NCBI GenBank assembly: GCA_027451305.1
Contig: DAIDJQ010000205.1
Span: 1 to 6,708, forward strand
Length of the DNA: 6,708 nucleotides
Reading direction: 5' to 3'
Source of the DNA: Cellulomonas sp.
GTDB taxonomy: Bacteria > Actinomycetota > Actinomycetes > Actinomycetales > Cellulomonadaceae
The position numbers and the translations under genes were made by a program. This document shows, piece by piece, positions 6,439-6,708 of this stretch; positions within the stretch are counted from its first letter, which is position 1; every line of letters begins with the position of its first letter. The notes beneath the pieces are model-generated. The model did not search any database. It worked only from the letters and a program-made list of their open reading frames with translations, and was not told the origin of the DNA.

Positions 6439-6708
6439 GTGGACGGCCTGACCCATCTCGACGGCGCCGGGCACGCCCGCATGGTCGACGTCACCGAGAA
6501 GGCGCCCACCGTCCGCTCCGCGACCGCGTCCGGGTTCGTGCACTGCAGCCCGCAGGTGGTCGCCGCGCTGCGCGACGACGCCGTGCCGAAGGGCGACGCC
6601 TTCGCCGTCGCGCGGATCGCCGGCATCGCCGGCGCCAAACGGTGCGCCGAGCTGCTGCCGCTGGCGCACGTGATCGGCGTGCACGGCGCGAGCGTCGACC
6701 TCGAGCTG
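6439..6708 (+). CDS. moaC: Cyclic pyranopterin monophosphate synthase MoaC, N-terminal 90 residues; 3' end outside window
   Basis: MoaC converts the 3',8-cyclo-dihydro-GTP made by MoaA into cyclic pyranopterin monophosphate, the first pterin intermediate of Moco. The visible 90 of about 160 residues begin with the family signature: LTHLDGAGHARMVDVTEKA (4-22), VRSATASG, then PKGD with K51, ARIAGIAGAKR (58-68) and LLPLAH with H77. K51 and H77 fall at the same numbers as the E. coli catalytic residues, which supports the GTG start. The usual CHPL after the strand is AHVI here, so the Cys before the catalytic His is Ala and the Pro after it is Val; the position after the loop reads VHGASVDLEL rather than the TKV-type run of E. 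coli. The remaining catalytic Glu/Asp/Lys residues lie off the edge. Third gene of the moeZ-moeA-moaC operon. Confidence 0.9.
   Translation, partial: MDGLTHLDGAGHARMVDVTEKAPTVRSATASGFVHCSPQVVAALRDDAVPKGDAFAVARIAGIAGAKRCAELLPLAHVIGVHGASVDLEL

Noticed and set aside
6413..6451. Small ORF starting at ATG 6413 overlapping the moeA stop as ATGA
   Set aside because: Only 12 codons, and it ends inside moaC in another frame; moaC has its own ribosome site and GTG at 6439.
4092..6638. 848-codon minus-strand open frame opposite moeZ, moeA and moaC
   Set aside because: Antisense shadow; all recognised motifs in this range are on the plus strand in the expected order.
1..6708. tRNA, rRNA, CRISPR, insertion sequence, integrase or attachment-site signals
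   Set aside because: None seen by eye on either strand; nearly all of the window is accounted for by six tightly packed genes.

Overview
The window is very GC-rich with dense coding, GTG starts (four of the five internal starts other than nirK and moeA are GTG) and 4 to 8 base gene overlaps. This and the protein families point to an actinobacterium, probably Micrococcales and possibly Cellulomonas-like; the genus is a guess from style, not from a marker gene.

The left half (1-3836) is a leftward operon of three overlapping genes. In order of transcription they are a 411-aa, roughly 12-helix membrane protein of NnrS-like character, a 464-aa, roughly 12-helix membrane protein that I cannot name, and a copper nitrite reductase (NirK, AniA-like) that runs off the left edge. 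The NirK carries an N-terminal membrane anchor and an extra N-terminal type 1 copper cupredoxin domain. The set looks like a membrane-tethered nitrite-reduction module: an oxidase-like or electron-delivering membrane part, a fused blue-copper donor domain, and the NO-forming core. Only the NirK assignment is firm.

The right half (3901-6708) is a rightward molybdenum-cofactor operon: moeZ (MoeB-like adenylyltransferase plus rhodanese), moeA (molybdenum insertion), and the 5' part of moaC (cyclic pyranopterin monophosphate synthase), which runs off the right edge.

The two operons diverge from a 64-base gap (3837-3900). It contains a small AT-richer island with face-to-face -10-like hexamers one base apart. 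One fits a leaderless transcript beginning at the GTG of the NnrS-like gene; the other could serve moeZ. A GC hairpin followed by five T lies just inside the NnrS-like gene. NirK does not use molybdenum, so the likely reason for adjacency is a nearby molybdenum nitrate reductase: nitrate to nitrite needs Moco, nitrite to NO needs NirK. That enzyme is not in this window, so the link is an inference.

No tRNA, rRNA, CRISPR, insertion sequence or long repeat was seen. There is no stretch over 300 bases without a gene.
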